Part shown: piece by piece, positions 1-14,170 of the stretch | How positions within the stretch are numbered: position 1 is the first letter of the stretch | Layout of the letters: the number at the start of each line of letters is the position of its first letter | DNA from: Strix aluco | Lineage: Eukaryota > Chordata > Aves > Strigiformes > Strigidae | Direction: 5' to 3' | Length of the DNA stretch: 64,000 nt | NCBI RefSeq assembly: GCF_031877795.1 | Contig: NC_133971.1 | Location: 66,400,463 to 66,464,462, forward strand | The notes under the pieces: model-generated | What the model was told of the DNA's origin: nothing | Seen by the model: the letters and a program-made list of their open reading frames with translations, nothing else | Databases searched by the model: none | Position numbers and translations under genes: made by a program

Positions 1-3000
1 TCTAAGTCAGCGTGACTGACTGGGGGAGAAGAACACACAAGACCTTTGGAAGATCCCTTCCCATAAATCACTTCTAATAAATTATTTACAGTTTACATTA
101 GCAGCCACACCCTACACAATATCATTAAACTTTATGAGAGTTTGAATGAAAAACTGCATCTTACACAATATTTTTTCATCCTTACATGTAAGACATGGGT
201 TTCTTTGAGGCTGTTCACCAGGCAAGTAATACTATTTTTTATTCAGCCACAGGGCAAACTGACATTACTTGCTTGAAAAATTGTACCTCTCTTATAGTGA
301 AACATTAACAGTACTTCTTAAAAGCTATCTTACTTTGGCCTCACAGGTAAGGTGTGTGGGGGAAACTTGCTCTTGCAATAATTTAGGAAATGTGTTTATT
401 TCAGAGTTACAGTTACAGCTACAGCACTAATGACTCGTGACATAGAAATCTTTTGGGTAATACCTGTACTAGAGAAAGCTCCCTGCCTTCATTCTCATGT
501 TAACATGGGGACTTATGCAGCTGTTAGATCAAAGGCCTCAGAAGCTGCCCCTGCTTAGAGGCTGGAGATGTGTTGAACTTCGGCAAGTTTAGTCTGGTGG
601 GGGTATGTTGTTGAGGCCAGGTTTTGTTTACATGCAAGCTGACACAACCCAAGGAGAGTTGGTACCTGGGGTCTGACAGGACTTATAGTGCTTTCCATAT
701 AGGGTCTAAGGTGGGCAAGATCTTCTGCAAGGGGCTTAGAAGGAATCCGATATCTCATAGCCACAGCTGTCTGAATGCAAAGACTAGTGAGGACAAAAGT
801 AACATCAGATTTTCCTGTAATGCAAAGTGTGAGGATGTTAACCTGAATCCATATGCCTGGGTGCTGACGACTGGATGATGTTGGCATGGCAGATGTACCT
901 GGAACAGCTGTGTAGCAGCCACACTAAGGCAACTGTCAAGCTCTTAAACCTTCCCATCTGTCAGACCAAAAGACAGAGCCTGGTGGTTCTTTCACATCTC
1001 AAAGCAGCTTCACAACGGGGGAGATATGTCTGTGCTCCCCATTCTGGGGCCTTCCTGCTCCTTAAAGAGACCTGAGGTAAGTATTTCCAAACCAGAGGCT
1101 GGATCAAAAAAAGGTGGTGATTCACATGGGAGTAAACCTAGTGGACAGGGAGAGATGGTGGCACAAGCCACTTGCATCTAGAGCTAAGGGCATTGTAAGC
1201 TGGCTTTTCCTAAACTGTCTTGCACATTTGTTATTTTTTTCTGACTTATACAAAGAAGCAGCATCCAAGTGTGTTTTGTAAATTGACAAATGACAAGAAA
1301 TTAGGTGGCTGCTTTTCTGATTTCTCTTCCTTATAAACAAGGCCTCCCCTTCCCCCTGCTGCTCAGCAGAAGTAAACAATATTCCCTGGACCAAAATTTA
1401 GCTTTCCTCTACCTCATGGCAGTTAATACCATTAGACAGAGATCTCCAATTTAAGTGTCATAAAAGACTAATTATAATAAGGCCCTTGATGTCTCTCCCC
1501 AGGTGTGCCAGCTCAGGTTTCTGCTGAAGTCCTGTTGGGCAGGAGTTACTGGGACAGAACAAGAAAGGTGTTTTGTCATGCTACGGAGGAGGTTAATTCG
1601 AAAACTTCTCACATTATTGGTGAACCCAATTAAGTTCATTACTTTAGAGGAGTCCTGATTACGTCTGGAAAATATCTGATAACCCCAATAGCAAATTATG
1701 AGTAATTTGATAAAAGACCGCTCAAGTTTATGGTTACATGGCAACAGAGAATTTTGCTGACTTTTGAGTAAAAGTAATGACTAAGATCTGGGCAGAGAAA
1801 GCAGCACAGAATATCCACAGGGCAAAAAGAGCCTGGTTCTGTTTTCCTGCAAGGAAGTCCTGATGATGAGTAAAAGAGTATGTTGCCATGGAAGAAGACT
1901 TACTGGTTGTTCCCTGTTTCCACTAAGCAAATTATGCTGAGATCACCTTCCCAAGGAGGGTTGTCAAAGCTTACTTGCTTGCCCTATGTTTAAAATACGG
2001 CACAGTACTAATGGGCTGCATTCCTCATTCTGTCTATGGGTTTATAAATAAATAGTTCTTGTTAGAGATGTCATGCATGTAGACTTATATGAACGCAAAT
2101 TTGATGTGTGTTTCAGCCACCCCTCTACACCTGCCCTTTGTGAGCACGTATTTCAAAAGCCATTTTCCAGCCAGGTGCTGAGCTGGTGATAGATGAGATT
2201 TCATTAGTAAGGCAGATAGATACAAGAAGACATTGTGGTTGAATTGGTTATTGGAGCTGGGGGTTACAGAAAATCCTATGGGATGCACATACAGGCATGT
2301 AAAACCACCAAGGAAAAGAGCAATATAAAGAAAGTCTTTATCTTTGTTATTGCTCAGAGCTGTGATAGTGTCCCAGAGGTTAGGCTGTCTTTGGAACTAC
2401 TGGCTGAATGTAGCAGAGAAGCCCTCTTCAGCTAAATACACACCTTTTATTTTGTTGTAGCTCCTTCCTTATAACACATTTATTAAACCTTCCATGTTAA
2501 TGTAATAAATACACTATTACATCTGGCTTGCTACAGCCTGTTGCAAAGAGTACTGGGAGGCTGGCAGAGCTTCCCAGGTATTTGCCAATGCTGGGAAGTC
2601 CCACTGATGTTCTTGGGGCATTCCTCCCCTGAGCTGCCAAGCCCAGCCTGGGTTCTGGTAGCACGGGGTGGGGCACAGAGCCTCCTGGCCATGCACTGCC
2701 CCATGCCACTGGGGCATGCAGCAGGGCAGTGGGCCTGGGACTCCCCCTGTAGCTGTGAGGTTGTATATGAGCTTCTAGCTGCCTCCAATGGTCATAAGGG
2801 GCCCTGTAATGAAAGAAAGGAAAAATGAAGATGAGATCTTGCCTACACTGGGGAGGTTTTGCTAGCACAAATTTCCAAAGGACCTCTATTAAAACAACAG
2901 GGGAATTTTTTGTGTAAAGTAGTTGCTTTAGGCTGTGTTGGCAATTGCAACTTTTTTGCCAAATGGGTCTTGCATCTAGAGCTTTTGCCATTGTAAGCAT

Positions 3001-5250
3001 GTCAGGCAGTGAATGAAAAAGAAGTCATAGCTGCACTGACAGCACCTTTCAACACTGATGAGGAATGCCTATGATCACACATAGAGATGGGAGATGAGTA
3101 AGAGACTTGAGGCCACCCTCTGCTCCAGCTATGCAGAGATGCTGAAGAACAATAAGGAGGAGCAGTTTGCTTAGGAAGGTCTCTCAGGGCTGCGGTATGT
3201 TGGATATGTGCCCCTATTCTTTTAGAAAGAATTAAGTCATGGAGAAAAGAAAGGGAGACACATACTCTTCTGAAAAATGGCCTATTACGTCTCTGATTCT
3301 TTCCCTTTCATTCCAGGGGAAATATTATGCAATGCAGGTGATGGATATATTGCATTTACAAAATCAAAAGCTGAGAAGTCAGTTCTTGCAAAAGTCAAAG
3401 TCAAGATGGGTTGCATAAGAGAACAGACCTGGCACTGCACATGATCTGGTCATGAATAGAAAGTTGTACATGTGCTTCTGTGTTTCTATAGATCAGGAGT
3501 TTGTAGCAGATTGTGTTCTGCCCCATCAAAATTTCACAGACTTAGGTGGTGTGAGACAATTTCTGTCAGGAGGCTTTGGCACTCAGAGTGCCCAGCTGCT
3601 CCAGGCCTTGCAGAGTCACCCTGAATGTTTGTGACAGGCAGAATTTTGATCTACAAAATTTTAAGCGTTCAGATTTGTGCACAGACTACATCTACTTGGA
3701 GTTTCCTGTGCCCTTTCTCCTAAAAATCTGAAAATTCTGATGCTGAAATTCTGCTCGTTATTGCCTTACTGCCAGAAGTATTTTTGTTTGCTCTGTCACT
3801 GCAGATACCTAAAGAAAATGCTATTTGTCTTTCCAGAAAAAGCTTAAAAAAGTTTATCTGATTTATTTTCATTTAAGCCATTGTAATCAGTTTATTTCTG
3901 GGTATGATTTTTTTTTCTTCCCCATAATTAGACCAGCTTTCAGTCTTATCTTTATGCCATAGTTTAAATCTTGTGAGTAGAATCTCAATAAAAGACAAAT
4001 GCCAAACCTTTTTATAAGCATTATTACTGTATATTGAAGATGTAATGTAAGTATTAAAGTCTGGAAAGGTTCTGTCCAGTATGCTATCAAACCCATTTCT
4101 GTGGCAAAACTTATGGCACACTGAAGTAAATATTACAAGTAAATAACTTGTAATAACTATCCCACATAAATAGCAGTAATGCCATCTTAAATACATCCTT
4201 TCCAGTGTAGAACTAACATGATTGTAAAGCATAGGTTTTTTCATTCAGTTTCTAAAAATCTGGATGTTCTGTACCTACTAGGAAGTACTGAAGTGTTTAT
4301 AATTATGCCGACCTGAAGGCCTGCTTTCACAACCATAATATGTTCATGAGTGCATCCAAAAGGAGCCAAGATCAGCCCGCATATGGAAGGCTGACTTTCT
4401 CTTTAATATGTAGACAGTGGAGAGTATTTCTGTAAACACAGAAGGAAACCAAGCCTGTAGATGTTTGAGGACAAGGTTCTTAATTTATGGAAATCACTGC
4501 TACCTCATGGAAGTCAGTGAAGTTATGACAGATCATTCCCTGCAGCAGATCTGCTCTTTGGCTTCTGCAAATGTGTCGGTAATGCAGGACAAGCTGAATG
4601 TAGCCATCCACGCTGACTAATGTCCTTCCATGGGAATAGGACACCACTCTCAAAAAGATTTTTGCAAACTGTGTTCTGCATAGGAACTGGTTTGTTTCTG
4701 ACAATGCTGCTGTAGCCTGCACTCAGAAAGACTCTTATTTCTTAACTGTTATTAAAAGCCCTCAAATTACGTCAGTGGTAAAATTCATATTGCCTGAGAG
4801 GCACTATCTGGACAAAGTAGAATACATCTAAAAACTTCAACATACATTCTTACAGGTAACAATATCAAATCTGCTCCTACCTTTCTAGGTGTCAGGACTG
4901 AAGACCCCAGCAGGTCTCCAGGTCTTGTTGATTCAGACCTCTGATAGGGACAATATTAAATAGGTTCAAGGAGAGATTTCAGTATTCCTGCCCATCTGCA
5001 CATCTTTGCAGGGATTTACTGTTACTGGTGTTTTTTCTACAGCAGATCATTTTACTAGCAGTGTGCATGTGGAAATGAATTTGACCCTAAAAAAAAGAAA
5101 AAGAAAAGAAAAAAATCTATAGTTATCAGAAAACTTATAATGAACTTGTAAGGAAAAACCATTTGCCATCCCTTCTTCAAAACACAGTATAATTTCTCTA
5201 AATTAATTCCTACTCATTTTCTTGTCCCTGGTGGATATGACATGAAGAAA
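1..5250. other. No recognised gene; non-repetitive intergenic DNA
   Basis: No stretch here translates into a protein family I recognise, and no exon-like segment with paired splice sites stood out. The longest open frame is 167 codons, on the minus strand at 3000-2497. It overlaps several other open frames in a GC-richer patch and has no domain motif, so I treat it as chance. A purine-rich A/G stretch lies near 5090-5115. Unrecognised regulatory DNA or decayed repeats cannot be excluded. Confidence 0.5.
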
Positions 5251-5254
5251 CAGA

Positions 5255-5490
5255 CTTAAGGTAAGGGAAGAAAGACTTAGGCAAGGCATTAGAAGCAGAG
5301 ATAGTAAAGCACTGGGACAGATTGCCTGGAGAGGCTGTGGAATCCCCATTACTAGTGTTTGATGTTTGTCTTATCTTGTCTAAGATAAGACAAGCATTTG
5401 TAGGGAATGACAGAGATAGGGATTTTTTTCCCTAAGAAAACGATTGGATGGCCTCTGAAGTCTCTTCCAGATTCCTGCCATCCTCCCCTC
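5255..5490 (+). mobile_element. Old CR1 LINE 3'-end fragment
   Basis: The stretch around 5308-5352 reads like the conserved 3' tail of avian CR1: a lone 'cactgggacag' phrase, then an 'aggctgtggaatccccat' phrase. After about 100 bp comes 'attggatggcctctgaagtct' with 'cttccagattcctgcc', in the usual order and plus orientation. The terminal octamer repeats of young CR1 copies are missing. The middle is diverged and holds a perfect palindrome not typical of CR1. Both ends are approximate. This is a family resemblance from recall, not a computed alignment. Confidence 0.65.
5366..5393. repeat. Perfect 12-bp inverted repeat with 4-nt loop inside the CR1 fragment
   Basis: TTGTCTTATCTT (5366-5377) is followed by loop GTCT and then AAGATAAGACAA (5382-5393), its exact reverse complement. 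It sits where a CR1 tail would be expected to hold unpaired sequence, so it probably arose after insertion. Confidence 0.85.
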
Positions 5491-8400
5491 TCCTTTCCCT
5501 GTGATTTATGTTTCCTTGAGGTTTCTGTCTGCCCTCTCCCATTTTCTTAACAGCGTATTATGGAGGACTCGCATATAATTGTTGGGTACTTGAGTGTAAT
5601 AAGTTGATTTTAATTTTCTTTGATTTTCCAACTACATTTTGGTTGTTACATATCTGAAATAGCATATGACCTTGTTAAACCACACTTTAATAAACCATAG
5701 TTTGGAACAAAGAATGCAGTTTTGGATTTGGAGTTCAGTAAAGAACAAATCAATCTCATGCTACTACAGTTCTGCCAAAGAAAGGTGTGGTACACTTGAG
5801 GTTAAGGTCCTCAGAGACCACTCAGAGGCCAGTGAGTCATCTCATCAGCCACAAAGTATATGGGTTGGATCATAGGAAGGGTATTAACCATAGGATTGTC
5901 TGGGTGGTCTTCTTCCCTTGGCCTGGCTAATTTGCAGACTATGCAAGTCCTCACTCAGCAGATGAGCAAGGGAAAAGATGGAAGAGTGCTTCTTTCCATG
6001 GTAGGTAAACCACACATTTCACTCTGCCCTTCAATCATGTTGCCTGAAGCCAAGCTTCTGTTGAGTCATGAAAAGGGACCACTGTGTTCCCCTGTGGTGT
6101 TAAAAAGGTAAGATCCTTTCACCAAAATATTGTTTTGCATGGAGACGTTAGCATGCCTTTTCCTGAAGAATTGTACAAAACCTCCAGAGTAGGATTTGAG
6201 GGTTATTCTCTTTTTAATCCATATATGCATACATATATAGGAATATGCTCGCAGGTATATAAGCCTACAGGCCAGGGCTGGGTGCTGCAACTCTTACTTA
6301 GGTAGTACCCTGACTTCTGGTTTTGAATATTTGCCACAGATAAATCTTGACCCCCATGCTACCTTCTCGTAGCCTCAAACAACGTTACTTCTGAATACAA
6401 AACATCTGTGTGCTTTATCTCACTGCAGGCACAAGTGACAAGTGTCTTTGCTGAGAGCAAAAGAGTGATTAGACCGTGACAAGGTTTTTCTTCTGTCAGC
6501 AAAGGTTGAGCGGGTCAGCCTAAAAAACCTTCTACTACTTGACCACCCAACCTTTGTGCCTGGAGCACCCACTGATGCTGATGGATACTGGTTTAACGGT
6601 ATGGGTACCTGGGTTTAAGACAGCAGATGGCCTTAAGTACTGGATTTCATAGCACAAAATTGACCTTAAGAATCAGCTATGGAAATAATACAAGGGTTAA
6701 AGTGAAGAAAAAACAAAAAAAAATACTTTGGGACATCAAGGTCTATATTTATATCTTGTTGCCATGAAGCAACTGGTGCCTGAAATTAGTGGTTGAACGG
6801 TTGTACTTGCAGAGAATGAACATGAATATGTGTATGTAGGGGGTGGGGGGCTGTTTTTCTGCTAATACAGACCAGGACTCCCCTATAATTAGAAGTGGCA
6901 GGTGGTGAGGTCCTGCCACAACCATGCATTCACTCTGGCTTCTCACTCAAAAATAGGATTTGGGGAAGCGGGGAGGCATGCAGGAGGATGTTGCAGGTTC
7001 TTGGCTTTTGCACAAGGCATACCTAACATGGTAATGTTGAGCATGATTGATATTAGTTTGAAGCAAGTTGGCTTTTATTTTTTCTTTTCTGCCCTTAACC
7101 AAACCTGAAAAGAAGTCCCAGGTTGTGGCTTCAGCAACCGGCAGCGTGAGGCCAGCTGATTTGTGTAGACTCCCACAAAGGGTGTCTTGCTTCCGGCAGA
7201 TGTCCCAGATACCAAGCCATTTGATGCCACCACAAAAAATAGTTGCATAAAATACTGTGCATTGGCTCTGGCCTGACAGCGATGGGACAGTTCTGCTTCA
7301 CTGGGTGGGTGGAAAACATCCCGCTGGGGCTGTGGCATGTGTCCAGCAAGCTGCCTCCCTCCATGGGGCAGTGAGGTGCCTCTGTGCAAGAATAAGAAAG
7401 GGGAGAGACACAGGGGAGTTTTCTCTTCCCTTTTAGAGCTGTACTTTTAAAAACTGACACGTGTTTTCCTAACAGACTGCTAGCACCTGGCTTTGCTGCC
7501 AGGAGGGATGGGAGAGGGAATGCAGCAGGGCTTAAGGCTTCTGACACATTCTGGGTGTGTTGCCGTGCCTTCAGGAAAATAAGGACCTAGAGCCAAACCC
7601 TCAGCTAGTGTCAGCTGGCAGAGATTGGTGACCGCAGTGCAGGGAAACCTGCTGGGGATCTGGCCCCAGCAAAGAAGCATGAAGGAAGCAGACTGTTTTG
7701 CATTGCACAACATGAGATGGTGAGGAGCCCACGTACTAAGGAGCATCCTTAGTGTCAAGACTACTGTTGGTCTTCTTAACACTGCTTTCTCTTTTCAGTG
7801 TCATGCGCTTCCCACCCATGGCCTTTCCCAGCCTTGCTGGGAGCAGAGCTATGCTGTTGCAGAATTCAAAGCTGGTAATCACTACTGACTGCTGCATACA
7901 TATTTTTTTCAGAAAACTGTACCATAAAAATCATGCTACAAATTATCCCAATTCCAGAAAATAGTCCCATGTGGATTGGTCAGTGAAATCATGCAAGAAT
8001 GCTGGTTTTGAAAACAAAATGTTCCTAGCCAGAAGAGTCCTACTGTGTTGTTCAGTGGGTTTCAGACCTGGCTGAAAACTGACTCTGCCTCCCTTGTGCT
8101 TCCTTCTGACTTTATGGGATGTGTACTGTCAGACTGATCTGTGCAAATGGGCTGGGCATCACACCCAGAGAGGCAATAACCTCATACCATCATCAACATG
8201 GTGATGGCAAGTGATAGCAGCACAGCCCAGAGGCCTCAGGTCTTCTCCTGGGCTGCTGCATGTGACAAAGCCAACACTCCCTGGCTTGCAGGGAGAGTGA
8301 ACTAATCTAATCCCCCTTGGGAAGTTCAAGAGTGTTGCAGCCACACGTGCTGCCTCAAGTCTCTCCCTCCATCAACTTGCACTGCCTGAGTAATGCAGAG

Positions 8401-10788
8401 TGTACAAAATGGGTGTCAGGTCTTCTGATACTCTTCTTGTTTAAATCAAATGTAAGTTACTTTACAAGCTGTAAAACAGGGGAAAATGAATACTTGCACT
8501 CTCCTGCTTTCCATGAGCTGTCCTCTCTCAGTTTCCATTGCCCAGGACTCTAGTAATCTTCTTCAGTGTAGTTGCAAGTGTGAGCTGCTCTGGTTCTCAT
8601 CTGCAGCAGCACATGGCTTTTACAACCTTCCCAGCCTAAAAGAAGCAGTATTTTGTAATGTGCCACCAGTTTGCTTATTTGTTTTAGAAGAATCTCCAAC
8701 CACAGCAGATTTTTCCATTTTCTAGGAGAAGTACTGTGGGCCAAAAGTGGAAGAATGAGAACTGGGAGAAAATGTGTCCCAGTTAGTGTCTCCCTAGGTC
8801 TGAAAATCAAGAAAACTAAGTTGACTGTCAATACAAAAATAGTCATATAGAATCAGAAGAAAAGCTCATCCACTCACATGTCCTGTCTCTGGCATGTACT
8901 TAGACCAGAACAAACTCCTAGAGCATCCTCTGGTATAATATTTCCTGGCTACCAGTCAGGCTCAGAGACTTGCCATGCTGGAGATTGTTGCCTCTCTATC
9001 TTCAGTGGCCCTTTTAAGGACCTTCCCTCCCTGGCTTTTCCTAACTGCTTTTTGAACCTCTTTATATTTCTGTTACTGAAAGCATCTCATGGTGGTGAGT
9101 TTCACCGTTTCACACTATGAGGACAGAGTGAGGGGCTATTGTTTCTCAGCTTGCTGCAAGAGCACAGAAGCACAGAAAGCACAGGAAAACAGCAACTGCA
9201 CTGGACTGTGTCAGCATCCAGGACTGATCTGAAAATCAGAGATGCCAGGTGGTGTGGGATTTGTCTGTGCCATGGAGCAGCAACATCTAGTACTAAATGA
9301 AAGTTCTTGCTAGCCTCCATCCACATTAGAGTGGTACAGAGGGCCGGTGCCAGGTCCTGGTCTACTAGCTGGGACCCTGACTGCTAGAATATCAGTACTA
9401 TTGATCAGTTTTATTGTAGCAGTACCTAAAGGTCCTAACTTGGATCTGATCTGCATTTTCAAGATGCTGTAAACTTGCTGCAAAAAGACAGTTCAACTCC
9501 TGACAGCTGGCCACTGAAATATTTAGTGGGCAAGAGCAGGCAGATTCAAGTGGGTGCACAAGGCTGTAGATAACCACTACTTTTCTTTTGCCATTTCTAG
9601 ATTTGCTGGATGCCTGAGTTGGCACTAGACAGTGCATGTTTTGGGAACACCTGTCAGACTGTAACCAGAAAAGTGAGAAGTCCTTGTTGTTTTTTTGACT
9701 CCTTATGATGCAAGGAGCACCATCAGTCCTGGGATGAAGCGCAGGGCTGTGTCCAATGCATCCACCAAATTAATCTCTGCTCTTGATATGCCTGGAAGGT
9801 GTTAGTTCAGTCAAAACTGAAACTCTCTTCTAGTCAACACTGGCCACTCAGAAAGGCAACAGAAGTGTGTATCTGTGAGTTAGGTAACACAGCGCTTCCC
9901 TGCAGAGGTGTTTAAAGGGGAGGGTGCTCAGCTCCTTGTCTTTGCTCATTGCCTTTACGAAGATGTTTGAAGTCTGAACCATTGCCTGACAGTGAAGGAA
10001 AGACAGCCTCTTCCTCTGCAAGCTGCAGTGTGTTTTGAAATAGGTTGGCAATTTCCTTAGTAGTGATAATAATAAATAGTGTTCATAAAGATGCTAAGTG
10101 ATAAGTGATGAGGAAGTCTGCTTGTCCTATTTGTACTTGATGCATGCCAGTATCTGAGTTTTCTGTTGGTCTGCATGACAGCACACAACTGATGGCTTGC
10201 AAATACCTGTCTATAAGGATCAAAGCAATTCAGGAGCTTAAGTTACAATAGATATCTAGAGGTATCTTTCTCACAAGCATTGAAAATGTGATCTGACACT
10301 TTTTAAAAAAAAAAAAAAACATACAATACACTTGCTTTTTGTATGCAAGTATATTAGCCCTAAAAAAGGGTTTAACTTAATATTTCTTGTACCTCCCTCC
10401 CTACAGAATGCTTTGACATGTTGTGGAAAAAAAATAAACAGCAACAATTGTGTTTGTATAGTAAATACACACAAAGTATCTATACCTTTTCAGGTAGACT
10501 TCTACATTAGAGTTGAAGAACTGCCAAGAGACTTCTGCAGGCAGAAGGATGTTGCAACAGTGTGCAAATGGCTCAACTTGTTGAAACAAGCCAAAACATG
10601 ATCATTTATTCCTAGATAATTGCATCGAATCAAGCTTGAGGTAAATGCAATTTTGCCTGTGGAGGGAGATAATATAATGTAGTTAATATAGACTAGGAAA
10701 ACAGACTTCAGGAGCAAAATTAGTTCCTAATATAGCTGCAGTGGAATCAGTAGAAGTTACACTGGCAATGAATATGACTGACATTATG

Positions 10789-10808
10789 ATATATATATAT
10801 ATATATAT
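10789..10808. repeat. (AT)10 microsatellite
   Basis: Ten uninterrupted AT units, followed about 16 bp later by a shorter AT run near 10825-10834. Confidence 0.95.
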
Positions 10809-11286
10809 GAATATTACTTTTTCAATATATATATAAATGACCCTTTTTAATGTTAGTAATCACTTCTAATAATGCATTTATTAAATGCCATATTTCGTAA
10901 CGAGTTAGCTTGAGTGTTGTAAAAGCATTTATCTAAGGTCTTTTTTTTAAGTGTTGGGAGAGCTTCAGCAAAGTGGCATACCTGCCTAGTACTCCAACAT
11001 TTTCACGCAATGCCCTGAGCCATAGTCTGCTCTCACTTATGCCAAGAAGCTCCAATGTAATAGGAAAACAGGACTTCTGGCCAAGGGCAACACATACTTG
11101 TCCCAGATGAATTAATTTGAGAGAGGATGATTATTCTGCCAATATTTCTATAACAAACAATAGCTTCAAAATACAGCTGTAGTGTCCCTAAAAATAAGTT
11201 TTGTACTCTGATCAGAATACATTGACTAGGCTTAGCATTTGATTTTCCTCTGTGGTTGATGTCTTTAAAAGGCCTTCTCCTTTTCC

Positions 11287-11303
11287 TTTTTTTTTTTTTT
11301 TTT
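11287..11303. repeat. Poly-T run (17 nt)
   Basis: Seventeen T in a row. Read on the minus strand it could be the A tail of an old retroposed sequence, but no recognisable body precedes it. Confidence 0.9.
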
Positions 11304-13961
11304 GGTGACTGAGATGATTCTTGAAATAAACTGTGGCAAACGTGGGGAAAAAAAAAATGCTCACAAATTTTCATAAAAATAAGTGAACATTGTGTAAAAC
11401 TGCTCAATCTAAAGCAACAAACTTCTTCATAGAGGTCAAGATCATGAAGTGCATCTATACTACCAGAAGATTTCACACTGATTTTACTGTCTAAAGAGAA
11501 AAGCAAGGGAATGAGGCATGTGAAGACCAATAATCAGGAGACAGAGCTGTGCTGGAGTGCTCATGTGGGAATGGTGCCTGGGGAGCAAAACTTCTTCAGC
11601 TCTCTGGCTAAGATCAGTTCCAGTCAACACTGTGATCCAAAATGCACCCAAGGAGAGAAGAAAGCTGTGGCTGAAACTCTCTAAGAGAACAGGCCTAACC
11701 TTCACTTTATCTGTTTATGTACCTTTTTCAGTCCATACCCTCCTACACACAGCTTGAAGAAGACAACGAAGTTAAACTATAGAATAACATTTGTATAATG
11801 TAAGGAACTGTACGAAGCTCTGAAGGGCAGTGGTGACACAGGCTATATTTACCATATGTCTGTACCAAGCACTGAGCATGATCTTGCTTAGTGCCTCCAC
11901 GAGCTGTCAGACCTGCAGTATGACTATTAGGCAGCCTAGTAGCAGCACTGAATAAAAACTAGAAATGTTTAAGTTCTTAGAATTTGAAGGGAGGGTAGTG
12001 AAAGCTCTTTTTTGTTTCATTTCTGCCTCAGCCCACTCTAAACACATAAAGCTGGCAGAGTGCATGTGGGGGCTCTATAAAGGAGATAATAATGGATGCA
12101 GAGCATGGAAGAAATGCAGTCTGCGCTGCTTTGCACTCACTGTAATTACCCTTCCTCCCTGCATGGCTGCTCTGTGCAGCCCAGCTTTCGGGCTCAGTTT
12201 ACCTCCTCCTTAGCCATGCTGTGGCCAGAATGGCCACAGGAGCCGCAGAGTGTCACATCTGGGGTGGCCAAGGAAGGTGGAGATCAGCAGCCACTGCAGC
12301 TGTTTGTGTGGCAGGCATTTTCCCACATGGTTCCTGGATATCAGTGCTGTGGGCTTCAGTGTCTGTCCCTCTGTCATCCATCCCCTCACTGCTGCAGACA
12401 TCTTGGCTCCTCCTGCACCAGCGCAGCCAATCATTTGGAGAGCCTGGCTCAGACACGACTGGGCATCTCCCATTGCAACGACTGCAAAACATCACCCACC
12501 GTAGACAAAGTCCCATGAGAAGGACCGTCCCATGGGTGTTCCCCTACAGCATGTGTTTCCTGACAGATGTATTTCCTGGTCAGACTGACCACAGGTCAAA
12601 GAAAAAATTATCTGGTAATTATCCATTTTTACTACAGGGATATGTTCAGTAAGGTCGGTGGTTCAGCACAGGGTTAAGGGTGGATAATTTCTTGATTTGT
12701 TTCTGTGGGCTCACTGTGGGGTATACAGCTTGCCAGAGACCCCAGGACAATGCAGAAACATAGTTTTCCACATGTTGGTTTTCAAGTGAAGGACAAGACT
12801 CTTGAGTTCATGTGGGTTACATTGAGGCATACATTAGGTCACTTCAGTGCAGGATTGTGAAACTTGCCCTAATTTACTCCTTTGAACAACAATTTGATCT
12901 ACATGTCCATAAAAGGTTTCCTGATTGTGTATGTGTGTGTGCCTGACATAAATAAAAGACATACTGAAGAACTGAAGATGTTGAAAAGAAATCCCATAAA
13001 ATATTTTTACACAGAACAGCTGCATGTCTGATCTCTTTAGCTTTATGTTAATTTCTGACAAGCAGATTCAAATTTCTCAGTGCAAGATCCTTGTTCTTTC
13101 AGCTATTATAAAACTTCACTTTTAAGCCCAGGCACCAACACGTTGCTCTCTTTTCTCCTCTTTCTCCATACATCTGCATCAGATTATATTCATTCAGCAA
13201 GACAGTTAAAGTCACTGCCTTTCAAACTTGTGCTATGTATTACGTTCTCCTACTTGACTTTCATTTTAAATAAAACTTTGTTCTTCATCTACTCAGAGAC
13301 CGGGAAAGGGACAATTTGGCTGCAGAAGGACATGCTCTGGAATCAAACAGCAGGGTTTGTGGAATGGGTGCAGCTCCACATCTGAGTTTTTATTCACCTT
13401 CATCCTCCATCGTTTGGGGTTTTCTGGGTCTAGCAGTAATCCAAGCAGCTCATTTTGACAGATTTAGAGTGTTTCGTACGGTAATTGGAATCTCACTGCT
13501 TTAATGTCTTCATTCAAACAGTTTCTCTGATCATGGCACTGAAAGGGAAGGCTTATGCTATACATAGCTTTATGTGAAAAAAGGAGGTTTATGTGATTAT
13601 GGTAATAGTCATAAAAATGAGCAGACAAAGAATAATTTAAAATTCATTTATTCATAACAGCAGAAGTTAATATTCTTCTTGCCGACAAAAGAGTTTCAGA
13701 CATTAATCTTTTCTCCTGGATTTCTGCTATTCTGCAGAGCTAGTCTGGGTTGCTTCAGTATTACAGATGAACTAACTTGGTTTTTTGTCCTTTTTAGTCT
13801 CTTCGAAATACTGGTTTTCCTTAAATAAATAATGCTGATTCCATGAAGATGGTATCAAAGCTGTCTTCCAACTTTCCTGCAGATTTATGTAAGTATTTGA
13901 ACAGAACACTGAATTCTGCTCTGGTTTGCAGCTAAGCTTTTTACTCATACAGAATAAATCA

Positions 13962-13999
13962 TTTCCCTAGAACTGAAGATTTTCCCTAGAACTGAAGCA
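13962..13999. repeat. Tandem duplication, 19-bp unit, two copies
   Basis: The unit beginning TTTCCCTAGAACTGAAG at 13962-13980 is repeated directly at 13981-13999. The first 17 of 19 bases are identical and only the last two differ. Confidence 0.9.
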
Positions 14000-14124
14000 A
14001 TTTGGCATATCCTGTCATAATCTGAGAATTTCTTGATAATGGTGCATTTGCTTCAGGAACACGGGAATAGCGTGTGTGCATGCCTGTTTACATATGTTAT
14101 TTATACTATTTCAGTAGGGTACTG

Positions 14125-14170
14125 CTTTTTCCTTTTTTTTTTTTTCTTTTCTTTCTTTTTTTCTTTTCCT
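14125..14170. repeat. Polypyrimidine tract, T-rich with scattered C
   Basis: About 45 nt made only of T and C on the plus strand, mostly T runs broken by single C residues. Confidence 0.85.

Noticed and set aside
2497..3000. 167-codon minus-strand open frame
   Set aside because: It overlaps three other open frames, has no recognisable motif and is composed of low-information, Pro/Ser-rich and Gln-rich patches.
8990..9120. Texture resembling a conserved avian interspersed repeat
   Set aside because: Only a vague resemblance; no family could be named and no boundaries were visible.
12070..12082. TATA-like CTCTATAAAGG motif
   Set aside because: No gene start or exon follows it, so it cannot be tied to a transcript.
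12096..12652. Cluster of overlapping open frames up to 143 codons on both strands
   Set aside because: Several frames are open at once in a GC-richer patch. There is no domain motif and no clear splice context, so they look like chance.
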